Of a stretch of 64,000 bases of DNA, positions 46,888 through 57,843 are shown in pieces. Below the pieces are notes generated by a model, which saw only the letters and a list, made by a program, of their open reading frames with translations, was not told the origin of the DNA and did no database searches. Both the position numbers and the translations under genes were made by a program. Source of the DNA: Triglochin maritima (Eukaryota; Streptophyta; Magnoliopsida; Alismatales; Juncaginaceae). Position 1 is the first letter of the stretch. Every line of letters starts with the position of its first letter. The DNA is taken from NCBI GenBank assembly GCA_963682175.1, contig OY821771.1, positions 25,316,201 through 25,380,200 on the forward strand, in the 5' to 3' direction.

Positions 46888-48238
46888 TGATTAAAATTAA
46901 GTTTAACTGCAAGTGCACGGTGTCAGTGAGGACCTGACAAGTACGGGTCGATCCGCAGGGTGGTGTGTCGACTTCTAGTTCTTCGAAAATCAAGTGGAAA
47001 ATAAAGGGGAGAAGAAGTTGATTATATTAAACTAGACTACACTAAACTAGCAAGCATCAAACAAGGCAAACGAAAGCGAGATAAATCGAAAGTGAGATAA
47101 AATTCCAGAATAAAAACCCCTAAGGGGTGGAGTGTGTGTACACATGAAATAAAGTGGTGAGGAATGCATTCAATAGGGCACAAGTTAAGGTTATGTTTTT
47201 ATGCAAAGGAAGTACCTAATGATTGTGGCAAGACCTATCATCCAAATCACTAACCAAGTTGATTAACAAAAGCATAAACAAATTTATTATTGAGAACCTA
47301 AACAAGCATGGGATGTAAATAATTATGGGAGAAACCATCAAGCTAAGTATTCTCTTTTATTCAAACTAGCATACACCCACATTCATCACATAAAACAAAA
47401 GATAGCATTCATCCCATTCTTCATGACATGTATAAACATCGACTCCACCCCCAAAGGGGATGGAACTACTCACTACTCTTTAAATACAAACAATATTAAG
47501 AAAAGGAACTATTCTAATTAATTATACTAAGACAAAACAAAATTAAGCTAAGCATGAAAGAATTAAAAAAAGACAACATTAAAACAAACGAAGAAAATTT
47601 TATTTTATTTACATGAATCATATTACAAGAAGCATTCTTCTCCACCTTGTGTTTTACTCCACGGCTTACTCCAATTAGAGAGAATGCCACCAAGCAATGA
47701 TTACTTACAAAGGAGGGGAAAAGGTTTTATTTATAGGCATGAAAAAAGGTAATCGGGGACAATCCCTTGATGTGGGACTAATGAAACTTCTACAAATGGA
47801 TAGAACCAACATAATAAACAACCATGAGAAGCAGAGTCAGATCTGGATCAAAAGGGACCGCCAATTGGCGGTCACTTTTTCTCGGATCTGATCCGATTTC
47901 GGAGATCTGCTTTAGTGCTTCAATTCTTCATGTGGGGTGCACTCAGATTGGTTATTGGAGTTTGGGCTCGAATCTAATTGTCAAAATACTTCTCATGATG
48001 GTGTGGAGTTTCTCGATTTGCTAATTGATCCTTTTGGCTTCCGGGTCCTTCCCTCTTGCAAATAGGTCCATAAGTCTCACCAATCAGTCCTTTTTTCTCG
48101 CGTTTTGGTCATTTTGTGTCTCTTCTTCACAAACATGTTTATTCCTGAAATTTAAACATAAAACTTGTTATGTAGCATTACTTAGGTTCAAAATAGAGGA
48201 TATAAGACACGAATATATGCATGATATGATGTCAATCA
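46888..48238 (-). mobile_element. Solo OTA LTR (1351 bp) with TSD ACTAC
   Basis: Minus-strand LTR flanked by ACTAC at 46883-46887 and 48239-48243. TATA box at 47728-47735; palindrome GACCGCCAATTGGCGGTC at 47856-47873. Confidence 0.95.
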
Positions 48239-48818
48239 ACTACCCATCTTGGTGTGTTGGTTCTCCCAGGATTCGGTTCTGTAATCATTGCCTATGAGGA
48301 CTTACACTAACATGTACACCTTCCCCCGAATCTCCACATATGATGGTCCCAACCACCCATGTAATGGGAGTTCAACTGGTGCATCTCAAGTCAGATGACT
48401 CAAAAGCACTAGCTATTAAGTTCCCGTCGGACCTACTTTCCCGAGTGGTAGGAGATATGTTAGAAGAGAGACGCCTTACTTCATTATTTCTTATTCCAAA
48501 AATGAACCAAAACCCCCTACACTAAAAGTGTCACTAAAGCAGCTTAAAGATCCCTTACATCAACAAACTTCATTATACTAATAGGCACGAATTCCTATAA
48601 AAGAAGGACACTCACTAGGTTCAAGGTGGACTTCCTTATTTGTTTGAGTATTGAAACCCAATAATTACTCTCCCCTAAGAGAACAGCATGGTCCATCCTT
48701 ACGACAAGATAAAGAACATAAAGTTTGTGTACTAGATATCCTAAATGCATCATGTTCAAGTCGATTCTGGGAGCTTCATTTTTACTTTGTCTCTCAACGG
48801 TTTTGTAAACACTAAACA

Positions 48819-50228
48819 TGTTTAATCGTTTAAACTACCGCAAGTGCACGGCGTCGGTGAAGACGTGGCAAATACGAGTCGATCCACGGGGAGGAGAGAC
48901 CACTCTGGTTTTTCAGAAATCAAGTGGCAACAAAAGGGGAGAAGAGTTTGTCTATGCTAATCTACATTACACTAAACTACTAAGAAGAAAAGTGCAAAGT
49001 AAAACAACTAAAGATTACTTGAAACGAAACTAAAAGAACTTAATACAACGATTGGAAATCAGAAAGATAAAGATCCCTAGGGGTGGAGTGTGTGCACACA
49101 TGTAAAAAGATGGTGAAGAATGCATTCTATAGGCACAAATGTAGGTAGTGTTTTCATGCATAGGAAGTGTCTAAAAGGTTATGACAAAACCTATCAATTC
49201 ATTCACTAACCTAGTCGATTAACATTAATATACACAAGCTGGTTATTTCAGAACCTAAACAAGCATGGGAGGTGTCTAAGATGTGTGGCAAAACCCATCA
49301 AGTGTAGTATTCTATTCTAACAAGCAAGCATACATTCACATTTATCAACACAATCAAAATATAAAGCATTCATATCCATTCTTTAATGCATGTATGGACA
49401 TCATCTCCAACCCCAAAGGGGATAGATCTACTTAGTACACATTACTCTAATAATTAAACTAAAGAAGAAACGAAACATTCTAACTACTTTAGCCTAGAAT
49501 AAAAGAAATAAAACTAAGCTAAGCATGCATAAAGAAACAACACAAGAACAAAACAATGGAAAAAAATATTTTATTAGATGACTCACATTGAAGGTAGCAT
49601 TCTTCTCCACCTTGAGATTTTGCTCCAACACTTACTCCAAGTAGTGAGAATGCCACCAAGCAATGGGTCATTACAATAGAAAGTGAAGAGTTCTATTTAT
49701 AGCCATAGAAAAAGGTAATCCGGGACAATCCCCTGGTATGGGACTAAACAAATACCAAAAATAGACTAAATACACACTAATACACGGCCCACGTAAATCT
49801 TAGCGGATCCAGACAAAAAGTGACTGCTAATTAGCGGTCTTGGACCACCAATTGGAGGTCTACAGTGTTCAGATCGCTCTTGATTTTCTTGTGGGCTTTT
49901 CTGGATGGCTTTGTTTGTCTTTGATGCATCTACTTTGCTTGTTGGATCTTCGACCCGAATAGAATTGCCAAAATACTCCCCATGATGGTGTGAAGTATTT
50001 TTGTTTGCTCATTGGTCCTTCGATCTTACGTTCAGGTCCTTCGATCTTGCTTCTTAGTCCTTGAGTCTCTCAACGCAGTCCTTTTTCATGCTTTTAGGTC
50101 CTTTTATGCCTCTTTTCTTCAAACCTATTTATTTCTGAAACTTAAACATAAAACTCGTTAGGTAGCATATTTTAGGTGAAAGATAATGGATATAAGATAC
50201 AAATATAAGCATGAAATGATGTCGTTCA
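48819..50228 (-). mobile_element. Solo OTA LTR (1410 bp) with TSD AAACA
   Basis: Minus-strand LTR flanked by AAACA at 48814-48818 and 50229-50233. On the minus strand it starts TGAACGACATC and ends …CGATTAAACA. TATA box at 49694-49701; paired palindromes at 49822-49839 (GACTGCTAATTAGCGGTC) and 49843-49860. Confidence 0.95.
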
Positions 50229-50737
50229 AAACACACGCAAAACCCACAAAATATTTTCTTTCGCAAACACATGAATGATTTTGAAAGAAAAGGAAAAATT
50301 AAAGCACTTAGCAAACCGAAGAACGTAGGTCACCAGAGGATCATGGAATAGCAAGATAAATCAATGTAAAAGGTTGCACACTCTGATGATCTAACAGTAC
50401 AAATAAAAAGAAAATAAAGAAAAAGATTTGACTATGTACACATGTAAACACCCTCTCAAACTTACTTCATGCATTGTCCTCAATGAATGTGAGTATGATA
50501 CTACATGGATTTATGCATCAACAAGAAAAGATCCTACCGAAGTGAAGCACAAAAGAAAGTTCATGGTTATATTGATAGACATAAACCCAAAGTCCGCAAA
50601 ACCTATGAGATACTTAAGAAAGGAATAAAAGTACGTTAATAAATGGAGCCCAAACACTCAAGGAGTGACACTTAGGACAACCAATGTTTTTTTAAGAAAG
50701 AAAGCTCAACCATTCACATAGTTTAGTGAGAGGTAGG

Positions 50738-50971
50738 TTAATGAAGGATCATAACCTCCTCGACTTCAGTTTGTGCCCCCTCTAAGTAAAGTTTAAATGA
50801 TCGTCCATTAACTTTGAACATGTCCATATTCCTTGAGTTCATGGTATTGATTGCTCCATAAGGAAACACATACTGCACCATAAATGGGCCTAACCAGCGA
50901 GTGTGGAGCTTACCCACAAATAAATGAACTCAATCGTTGTAGAGCAACACCATAGGCCCAACTAAAAATAT
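50738..50971 (-). pseudogene. OTA integrase C-terminal remnant
   Basis: About 78 codons on the minus strand, bounded upstream by an in-frame stop at 50972-50974 and downstream by TAA at 50738-50740. It reads GPMVLLYND, one internal stop, then VHLFVGKLHTRWLGPFMVQ, FPYGAI, and FKVNGRSFKLYLEG. The GKL…RWLGPF and FKVNG…KLYLEG motifs are those of the integrase C-terminus in Athila/Tat elements, which supports the clade assignment of the noncoding OTA material. The catalytic core is missing. Confidence 0.82.
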
Positions 50972-51010
50972 TTATCACATAATTATGCGATCACGTATTG
51001 TTTTTTGCTC

Positions 51011-51156
51011 GGGACTTATGAATTTAACTGCACCTTACACTACTTTAATCGACAAAGAAAACCAAATTTCACTATTCCTATAGGAGGTGGAAGCATGTAA
51101 ATGTGTAGATATGTGTACATATAATTAATCGCTAATGACATGCATAACCTGGAAAT
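51011..51156 (-). mobile_element. Small piece of divergent OTA LTR, reverse
   Basis: Parallels 45120-45280 of the divergent reverse LTR: CCTATAGGAGGTGGAAGCATG, GTGTAGATATGTGTACA and GACATGCATAACCTGGAAA. It stops where the LTR at 51157 begins. Confidence 0.6.
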
Positions 51157-52527
51157 TGATTAGTGTCATATCATGCATATATCCAGGTTATATATCCTAT
51201 ATTTGAGCTTAAGCAATGCTATGTAATGAGTTTTATGATTAAGTTTAAGGAATAAACATGTTTAAGAAGAAGAGGACACAAAAGGACTAAAACGCGAGAA
51301 AAAGGACTGATATGTGAGACTTATGGACCTATCTGAAAGAGGTAAGATATAAGGCCGAAGGACCAAATAGCAAACTGAGAAACTCCACACTATCATGAGG
51401 AGTATTTTTGCAGTTAGATTCGGTCCCAGACTTAAACAACCAATCAAGGTGCAACGTACGTGAAGAATTGAAGAAATCGAGAAAACATCTGAAACCGGGT
51501 CGAATCCAACCAATTATGACCGCCAACTGGTGGCCCAAGACCTGCAATTGGTGGTCTACTTTGGTCAAGATCCAACCCGGATTCTCGTGGTTGTGTATGT
51601 CCATTTTAGGCATGTTATAATAGTCTCACACCAGGGGAGTGTCCATTGTTACCTTTTTCATGTCTAAAAATAAAAATCATCTTCTTTTGTAACCTAACCC
51701 TTTTCTTGGTGGTCATTCTCTCTACATGGAGTAAGCCTTGGGATTAAAACTCAAGTGGAGAGAATGCTACTTGTAATGTGACTTATTAATAAAATAATTT
51801 CTTGTTAGCTTCATGTTGTCTCTTCTAATGTTGCATGTTTAGCTTAGTTTCATTTTCTTAATTGTAGTATAATTAGTTAGAATGTCTTCCTTTACTAATA
51901 TAATTGTTAAGTTAATGTGTAGTGAGTAGTGTCATCTCCGTTTGGGGGTGGACATGATGTGTATACATGTATAAATATTGAGAATGAATGCTATCTTATG
52001 CAATATCTGATGAATGTGAATATATGCTTGTTTGTTTTAGAAAACATAACTTGATGGGTTTTCCCACAAATTTTAGATACTTCCCATGCTTGTTTAGGTT
52101 CTTAATAACCAACTTGTTTATGCTCATTTAATGTACTAGGTTAGTGATTGGATTGATAGGTTTTGCCACAATCATTAGACACTTCCTATGCATGAAAAGA
52201 CAATCTATACATGTGCATATCGAATGCATTGTTCACCACCTTATTACATATGTACACACACTCCAACTTTTAGGGGTTTTCCTTACTGAATTTCATCTAT
52301 CTTTGTTAGTTGCTTAGTTTAGTTTTAATTAATCTTGAGTTATTGTATTTCTCATTTGTTAGTTACTAGTTTAGTGTTTCCTAATTTAGTGTAATCAACA
52401 CTCTTCTCTCCTTATTTGACACTTGATTTTTGAATAGCCAGAGTTGACACCCCTCCTTATGGGCTCATCCCGTACTTGTCACCTCTTCATCGTGGTCGTA
52501 CTTGCGTTTTAAACTTTAATTGAAACA
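51157..52527 (+). mobile_element. OTA 5' LTR (1371 bp)
   Basis: Starts TGATTAGTGTCATATCATGC, ends TTTAATTGAAACA, then AGTTTG and the PBS. Paired palindromes are at 51518-51535 and 51539-51556. The TATA box has decayed to TAAAAATA (51665-51672), unlike most other copies, so this LTR is a poor promoter candidate. Confidence 0.9.
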
Positions 52528-52533
52528 AGTTTG

Positions 52534-52551
52534 TGGCACCATTTCCGGGGA
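52534..52551 (+). other. Primer-binding site, tRNA-Asp type
   Basis: TGGCACCATTTCCGGGGA, a lightly mutated tRNA-Asp complement, followed by GGTGCTTTGTCCGGAC as in the other OTA copies. Confidence 0.87.
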
Positions 52552-53658
52552 GGTGCTTTGTCCGGACTCTGGTTTGGACAATTTGAGTGGATTTGATCTT
52601 TCATTCTACTTTTGTTTTATTTCAGGACGTTTAAGGTTTACTAGGGAAGCCACATGCCAAATTTGATATCATTTGAAGCTACAAAGACCGCCAAGTATAT
52701 GACCACTAATTAGTGGCCTAGTGAGTTATCTTTGCCCCTAATTTTGTTATAGTTGTTGGTAATGACAATATAGTTGCCTAAAATCCCAATTTTGCATGCC
52801 TGGACCTGTAGATTGCTCCTAGATCAATCAATAAACCAATCAACCCTCCTTTTAATCAACTTAGCCATTAAAATCCAAAGCAAAAGATTAGGCATTCTTG
52901 CTTGTTTAGGTCATGCATCATGTACTTGACCTAAGCACGTAGATTGCCTTTCATTTAGCTTTACTTTCAGTTGGTGAACGTTGGTGGGAGGTACAAATCT
53001 CCTACTCGCATTCATGTATTAGTTAATAGAACTTGCATTGGAACAAGAATGAGGTGTGTGTTTGTTTGGTGAGCTTCTTGATAGATTAAGGATTTAAAAC
53101 ATCTTTAAGGGGCACCACCTATACTCTTCAAGATAAGGTGGGGGATTTATCACCCCTTCCTTCAGCCCCACAAAACACCTCTTAAAAAACCTAATTTTAA
53201 AATCAAGTAGACATTAACCCCTAAGGACCTCGGGGGCATTAGGAGAGTGATTTGGTTATGACCGTCATAGCCTGATTGACGTCACCCACTCTGTCGATAT
53301 TAGGAGAGACAAGATCTCCCGATCTTGGCTCATTTCCTGGGCTTTGTGGTCCTCATCGTAGGGAGGTGAGGTGTGTTGATTCCGCGTGACCGTAAGACCG
53401 TAGGTTGTTCAAGTCATGTTTGCTTGTATGCTTCTGCCATTACCTACGTGTCGTAGCATAAGGACTTCTTCCATTCTCATCTTTGTCAATCCTTCTCATC
53501 TGAATCATCCCATCTTCTCCTCTATGCACACTCTATTTTTATTTTGTTTTAAAAAAAAAATTCATGTGACTCATGTAACTGTGCAACTTTGTGCATGCCT
53601 GTGTGGTCACGAGACACTGAGGGTCGTTTGATGAGATACAACATCAATATATCCTCTA
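52552..53658 (+). other. OTA noncoding leader
   Basis: Matches 23769-24860: CAAAGCAAAAGATTAGGCAT, GTCATGCATCATG, GGGGCACCACC, TAGGGAGGTGAGG. The leader palindrome pair is at 52686-52718: the first is decayed, the second is GACCACTAATTAGTGGCC. No coding trace. Confidence 0.78.
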
Positions 53659-54960
53659 TTGTTGACTTTTCGAACGCGTCCCCACCCTGTGTCCTACACA
53701 GTCAGTTGTCTACTACATGAGGACGACCCAAGTTTTGGACCTACACCAGCTGCTAATCCAGCAGGTGTAGGTCAGCAACCTCGTCAGTTTGTTCCCCAAG
53801 GTCCAGAACCCCTCCACGATCGATTCTACCTTAGTCGTACTGCATTACTTTCATGCATCATATTGTCAGAGCCGAATGGGAACCAGTTCGAGTTTAAGCC
53901 TCAATTTATCTTCATGATCCCTCACTTCACTGGGAAGGGTGACCCATATCTCTTTCTCAGAGAATTTGGGGAGCTTTGTGCAATGTTCAAGCTGCAATAA
54001 CTTAGCACAGACTCCATCCACCGTAGGCTGGTCCCCTTTGCATTGAAGGATGACGCAAATAAGTGTTTGTACAGCAACCACGCGAATGCCTTTAGAACTT
54101 GGGATGAATTCCAATCTACATTCCTCAAGATATACTTTCTGAATCATCAGACTCAAAAATTGAGAAACAAAATCAATTCGTTTATCAACATGAGACTGAA
54201 TCATTCCTTGCATATTTAGAGATGTTCAAGGAGCTACTATCCTCATGCCCACACTATGACATCGAGTTGTGGTGACTTTGTCAGATTGCCTACGAGGATC
54301 TTCACATCTCGTCCCCCACGCTCCATGAGTCCATGTGTCATGGAGAGTTCTTAGGAAATGATGAAAGGGAGGTATGGGCTTTCCTAGAAGACCTCCTAGC
54401 TGAGAAAACCATGCAGTGGGAGTGTGTGAGGGAACCATCACCTATCATAGGAGCGAGGATCGCAAATGCAAACTCATGGCGGCCTTAATGCGCCGTATAG
54501 ATTCAATTGAGCTCCAAAACCAACAAGTTGTGTCTCATATGTCTGCATCTGGTCTGGTTCCTTGTTATATATGTGGTAAGGTAGGTCATTTAGGAGGTGA
54601 GTGTGCATCTATTCCTCCTGAGATGGAGCAGGTCAATGTTATCTATGATAGGCCCAGGCATGACCCATATTCATCATCGTATAACCTTGGATCAAAGAAC
54701 CACCCTAACTTTTCCTGGAACCAAAACAATGTCCAAGGTGGTCTTTCAAACTTCTCCCGATGACCTAACCAACCATACTCACCTCACATGCATGCACAAT
54801 CATATTAGTCGCCCGAAGTTCAACCGGCTAAACAACCAGATTTCCCAAACTCTAATGATTTGGAAACCCGACTCAATTCGTTTGAGAACTCAATTAAGAG
54901 CTTCATGTCATCCACGAGTCAAGTTCTCACTTAAAATCAACAGACCATCAAATATCTAGA
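53659..54960 (+). pseudogene. OTA gag remnant with zinc knuckle
   Basis: The block at 53880-54000 reads FKPQFIFMIPHFTGKGDPYLF and LREFGELCAMFKLQ and ends at TAA 53998-54000. The same frame continues STDSIHRRLVPFALKDDANK and TWDEFQSTFLKIYF, the conserved capsid core of OTA gags. A frame slip near 54190 gives FLAYLEMFKELLSSCPHYDI, a TGA near 54273 and MCHGEFLGNDEREVWAFLED. After another slip the zinc knuckle CYICGKVGHLGGEC lies at about 54561-54603. The order and motifs of the family are present, but no frame is open throughout. Confidence 0.85.
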
Positions 54961-55735
54961 GCTCCAGATGGGCCAATTAGCTCGGTTTGTACATAAGAGA
55001 GAGAAAGGGGGACACTATTGAGCCAGCCTGAGGCTAATCCCTACATGTACCAGCAACCACAAACGTAAAATTAGAGTTTTGTACCTCAGGTGCGGCAAGT
55101 GAACCATCAAGAGGAACTTGTTCACCATGTTAATGCTATTGTAACCTTAAGGAATGGAAAAGGAGGTCGACAATTACAATTCCGTGCCGCCACCACCATC
55201 TATGCAGCCCCTTTGTGGGGAGGGTGGTGATAAGGAGTCTGATGTTGAGGAGGTTTCTTCATCGACTCCGAAGGAAGGCGAGCCAGTGTGCCTAAACTCG
55301 CCCTCCTCCTCCAAGACTCCCAAGGCAACATACGTGCGAAAAGCTCCCTATGGTTAACCAAAAAGCAGAGTGACAGAATGGATAAGATATTAGAGGTCTT
55401 TAAACAAGTGAACGTTAACATCCCCTTGTTGGATGTCATCCAACAAATACCTCAATATGCCAAAGTGTTGAAAGATCTCTACACAAAAGAGGAAGACCAA
55501 TGTTCCAAAGAAAGCATTCTTAGTTGCGAGTGTGAGCTCACTTTTGTCCAATGCCACATACACAAAGTACAAGGACCCTGGGTGTCCTACTATTCAGTGT
55601 ACAATAGGGGACACTAGCATGAGTAACGTATTACTTGATTTAGGATCAGAGGTCAACCTCCTCCCACCTTTTGTTTATCAACAATTGAACTTGGGAGAAT
55701 TGAAACCAACTATTCAGTGTATAATATGAAGGAGG
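54950..55735 (+). pseudogene. OTA gag end and protease trace
   Basis: LELQMGQLARFVHKRE, then HHVNAIVTLRNGKEVDNYNS (the NAI-TLR-GKE motif closing OTA gags), an acidic linker (55200-55300), TKKQSDRMDKILEVFKQVNV, NIPLLDVIQQIPQYAKVLKD, and the protease start TYTKYKDPGCPTIQCTIGD with active site DLGS at 55637-55648. Frames change near 55150, 55350 and 55560. The protease stops after about 40 residues at a repeated ACTATTCAGTGTA motif (55589 and 55709), where pol has been lost. Confidence 0.82.
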
Positions 55736-56061
55736 ACAGGTGGTCCTTGCTAGAATACTTAGGTAGAAGCCTTATACATAGTGCGATAGGTGTGTCACAT
55801 CGCACGAATGAGCCTAATGAATTCATTCTGATGCACCTGCCTATTGGTTGGAAGGTTTTGTTCGACGAGCAACTAAACCCAAGTGAGGAAACACAACTCC
55901 ACCATTTCACGTTGCCTACACCCAACCAATATCATGAGGGGTTCAAACCTTTCAGTTTTGAACTTTCACCTCTCATGATACCTCAGAGTACCATTGGAGC
56001 GGGCCCATCACGACGGATCTCTGGTGTGCATGACTCAATGTTCTCATTCGATGTTCCTTGA
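55717..56061 (+). CDS. Uninterrupted 114-codon reading frame, unknown
   Basis: Between the protease trace and the 3' untranslated region lies an open frame, unlike its heavily damaged neighbours. It is rich in proline, serine and leucine (for example GVSHRTNEPNEFILMHLPIG) and has no motif I recognise, no predicted membrane segment and no zinc ligands. It could be a surviving part of an OTA extra reading frame, captured sequence or chance. There is no promoter or Kozak evidence. Listed only because it fills about 350 bp that neither protease nor the 3' region explains. Confidence 0.25.
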   Translation: MYNMKEDRWSLLEYLGRSLIHSAIGVSHRTNEPNEFILMHLPIGWKVLFDEQLNPSEETQLHHFTLPTPNQYHEGFKPFSFELSPLMIPQSTIGAGPSRRISGVHDSMFSFDVP

Positions 56062-56445
56062 CCAAATGATTATGAGAATATCTTTGTTGATATATATCTT
56101 GTTTATAAGAAAAAAAGGAACAAAAGACTCCACAAGTGAGTGTTGGTTGTTTTGGACCCCAACCCTAGTGCATTTGGGCCCCATTTGTTTCACGTATTTG
56201 TCTCCCTTCTTAGGTATCTCACAAGCTTTGGAAATTCGGGTTGATGTCCATCAATATAACCTTGAACTTATGTTTGCGCTTCACGTTCGTGAGAACTTTT
56301 CTTTTTCATGCACATATCCACACCGTACGATACTCACATTCATTAAGGACAATACATGAAGTAGGTCTAGGGGTGTTTTACGTGTGCACATAGTTTTGTT
56401 TGTATTTTGTTTTTAGCTTTCTTTTGCTTACTTTGCTAGGGTCAT
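56062..56445 (+). other. OTA 3' untranslated region, first part
   Basis: Parallels minus-strand 50700-50390: CACTTTGGAAATTCGGG / ATCAATATAACCTTGAACTT, GATACTCACATTCATTAAGGAC and ATACATGAAGTAGG. It ends at the TSD GTCAT of the next solo LTR. Open reading 55994-56359 runs through it and is not a gene. Confidence 0.7.
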
Positions 56446-57843
56446 TGAATGACATCATTTCATGCTTATATTTATTTGTATCTTATATCCATTATCTTTC
56501 ACCTAAACAATGCAATGTTACAAGTTTTATTTTTTGTTTTCAGGAATAAATAGGTTTGAAGAGATGAAGCATAAAAGGACCCAAAAGCTGGGAAAAATGA
56601 CTGAATTGTGAGATCTGGGGACCAAGATGCATGGGAGAAGGACCTGAATGTAAGACAGAAGGACCTAAGAGTAAAACAGAATACTCCACACCATCATGGG
56701 GAGTCTTTTAGCTATTCTATTCGGGTTGGCAAGTCAAGTAACCGCATCAAAGACAAACAATACCAGCAAGAAAAGCCCACAACAAATTCCAACCCAATCC
56801 AAAGTTTATGGACCGCCAATTGGCGGTCCAGATCACTCTGGATCCGCTCTAATTTCTCCAGCACATGTATTAGAGGATGTTTAGGTTATTTTTTGTATCT
56901 GTTTAGTCCCACATCGGGGAATTGTCCCAGAGAACCTTTTTCTATGACTATAAATAGAACTCTTCACCTTCTAATGTAATTACTCCATATTTTGAGTGGC
57001 TATTCTTCCTACTAGAAGTGAGGCCTTGAAGCACACACTAAAGTAGGAGGATGCTACTTGAAATGTGAGTCATTTGTTAATAAAAGTTTCTTTGTTATGT
57101 TATTAGTTTCATTTTGCTTGTTTTACTTTGTTTCATATTTCTTGCTTTACTTTGTTTAATTTCTTTTCATTAGTTTTAGTAGCTTAGTTAATATGCTTTC
57201 CTTGCTTAGTTTAAAATAGTGTAATGTGTAGTGAGTAGTTCCATCCCCTTTGGGGGGTGGAGTAGATGTTCATACATGCATTAGAGAATGGAATGAATGC
57301 TTTATTTCCAATGTGTTGATAAAACATGAATGTATGCTTGCTTGTTTAGGATAGAATTTGTAACTTGATGAGTTTTTCAAAAATGATTAGACATCTCTCA
57401 TGCTTGTTTAGGTTCTGAAATAAACTTGTATATGTAAATGTTAATCAACTAGGTTGGTGAATAGATTGATAGGTTTTGCCATAACATTTAGACACTTCCT
57501 ATGCATGATAAGACCACCTTTATTTGTGCTTGAAGGATGTGTTCAACACCCACCTCTTTGCATGTGTGTACTCACTCCACCCCTTAGGGGTTCTTCCACT
57601 TCTGAATTCCAGCACTCTTCTTTTGTTCTTAGTTAAGTTTTAGTTAATCGTTTGTTGCTTTCTTTCGCATTTCGTACTTCGTAGTGTAGTTTAGCGTAGA
57701 GTAGCATAAACAACTCTCTTCTTCATATTTTTGCCACTTGATTTCGTGAAAACGAGAGGCTGCTCACCTCCCTGAGGACGACCCGTATTTGCCACCGCTT
57801 CAACGCGGTCGTGCACTTGTGGTTTAATATAAAACGTTCAACA
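56446..57843 (+). mobile_element. Solo OTA LTR (1398 bp) with TSD GTCAT
   Basis: Starts TGAATGACATCATTTCATGC, ends AAAACGTTCAACA, flanked by GTCAT at 56441-56445 and 57844-57848. Palindrome GACCGCCAATTGGCGGTC at 56811-56828, TATAAATA at 56949-56956, AATAAA at 57079-57084. Bases before it are not a polypurine tract, so it is not the 3' LTR of the surrounding element. Confidence 0.95.

Larger units (their letters stand above)
46567..51010 (-). mobile_element. 3' region of a reverse OTA element, interrupted twice
   Basis: On the minus strand: an integrase C-terminal remnant (50971-50738), then a 3' untranslated region with ACAATGCATGAAGTAAG near 50460 that parallels 56090-56445 and 63658-63780 of the forward element. 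Solo LTRs at 46888-48238 and 48819-50228 interrupt it. The pieces 48239-48818 and 46567-46887 are its continuation by TSD removal. Nothing else is recognised in them. Confidence 0.75.

Noticed and set aside
56446..57843. Reading this LTR as the 3' LTR of the element starting at 51157
   Set aside because: It has its own TSD GTCAT, no polypurine tract precedes it, and OTA 3' sequence continues after it.
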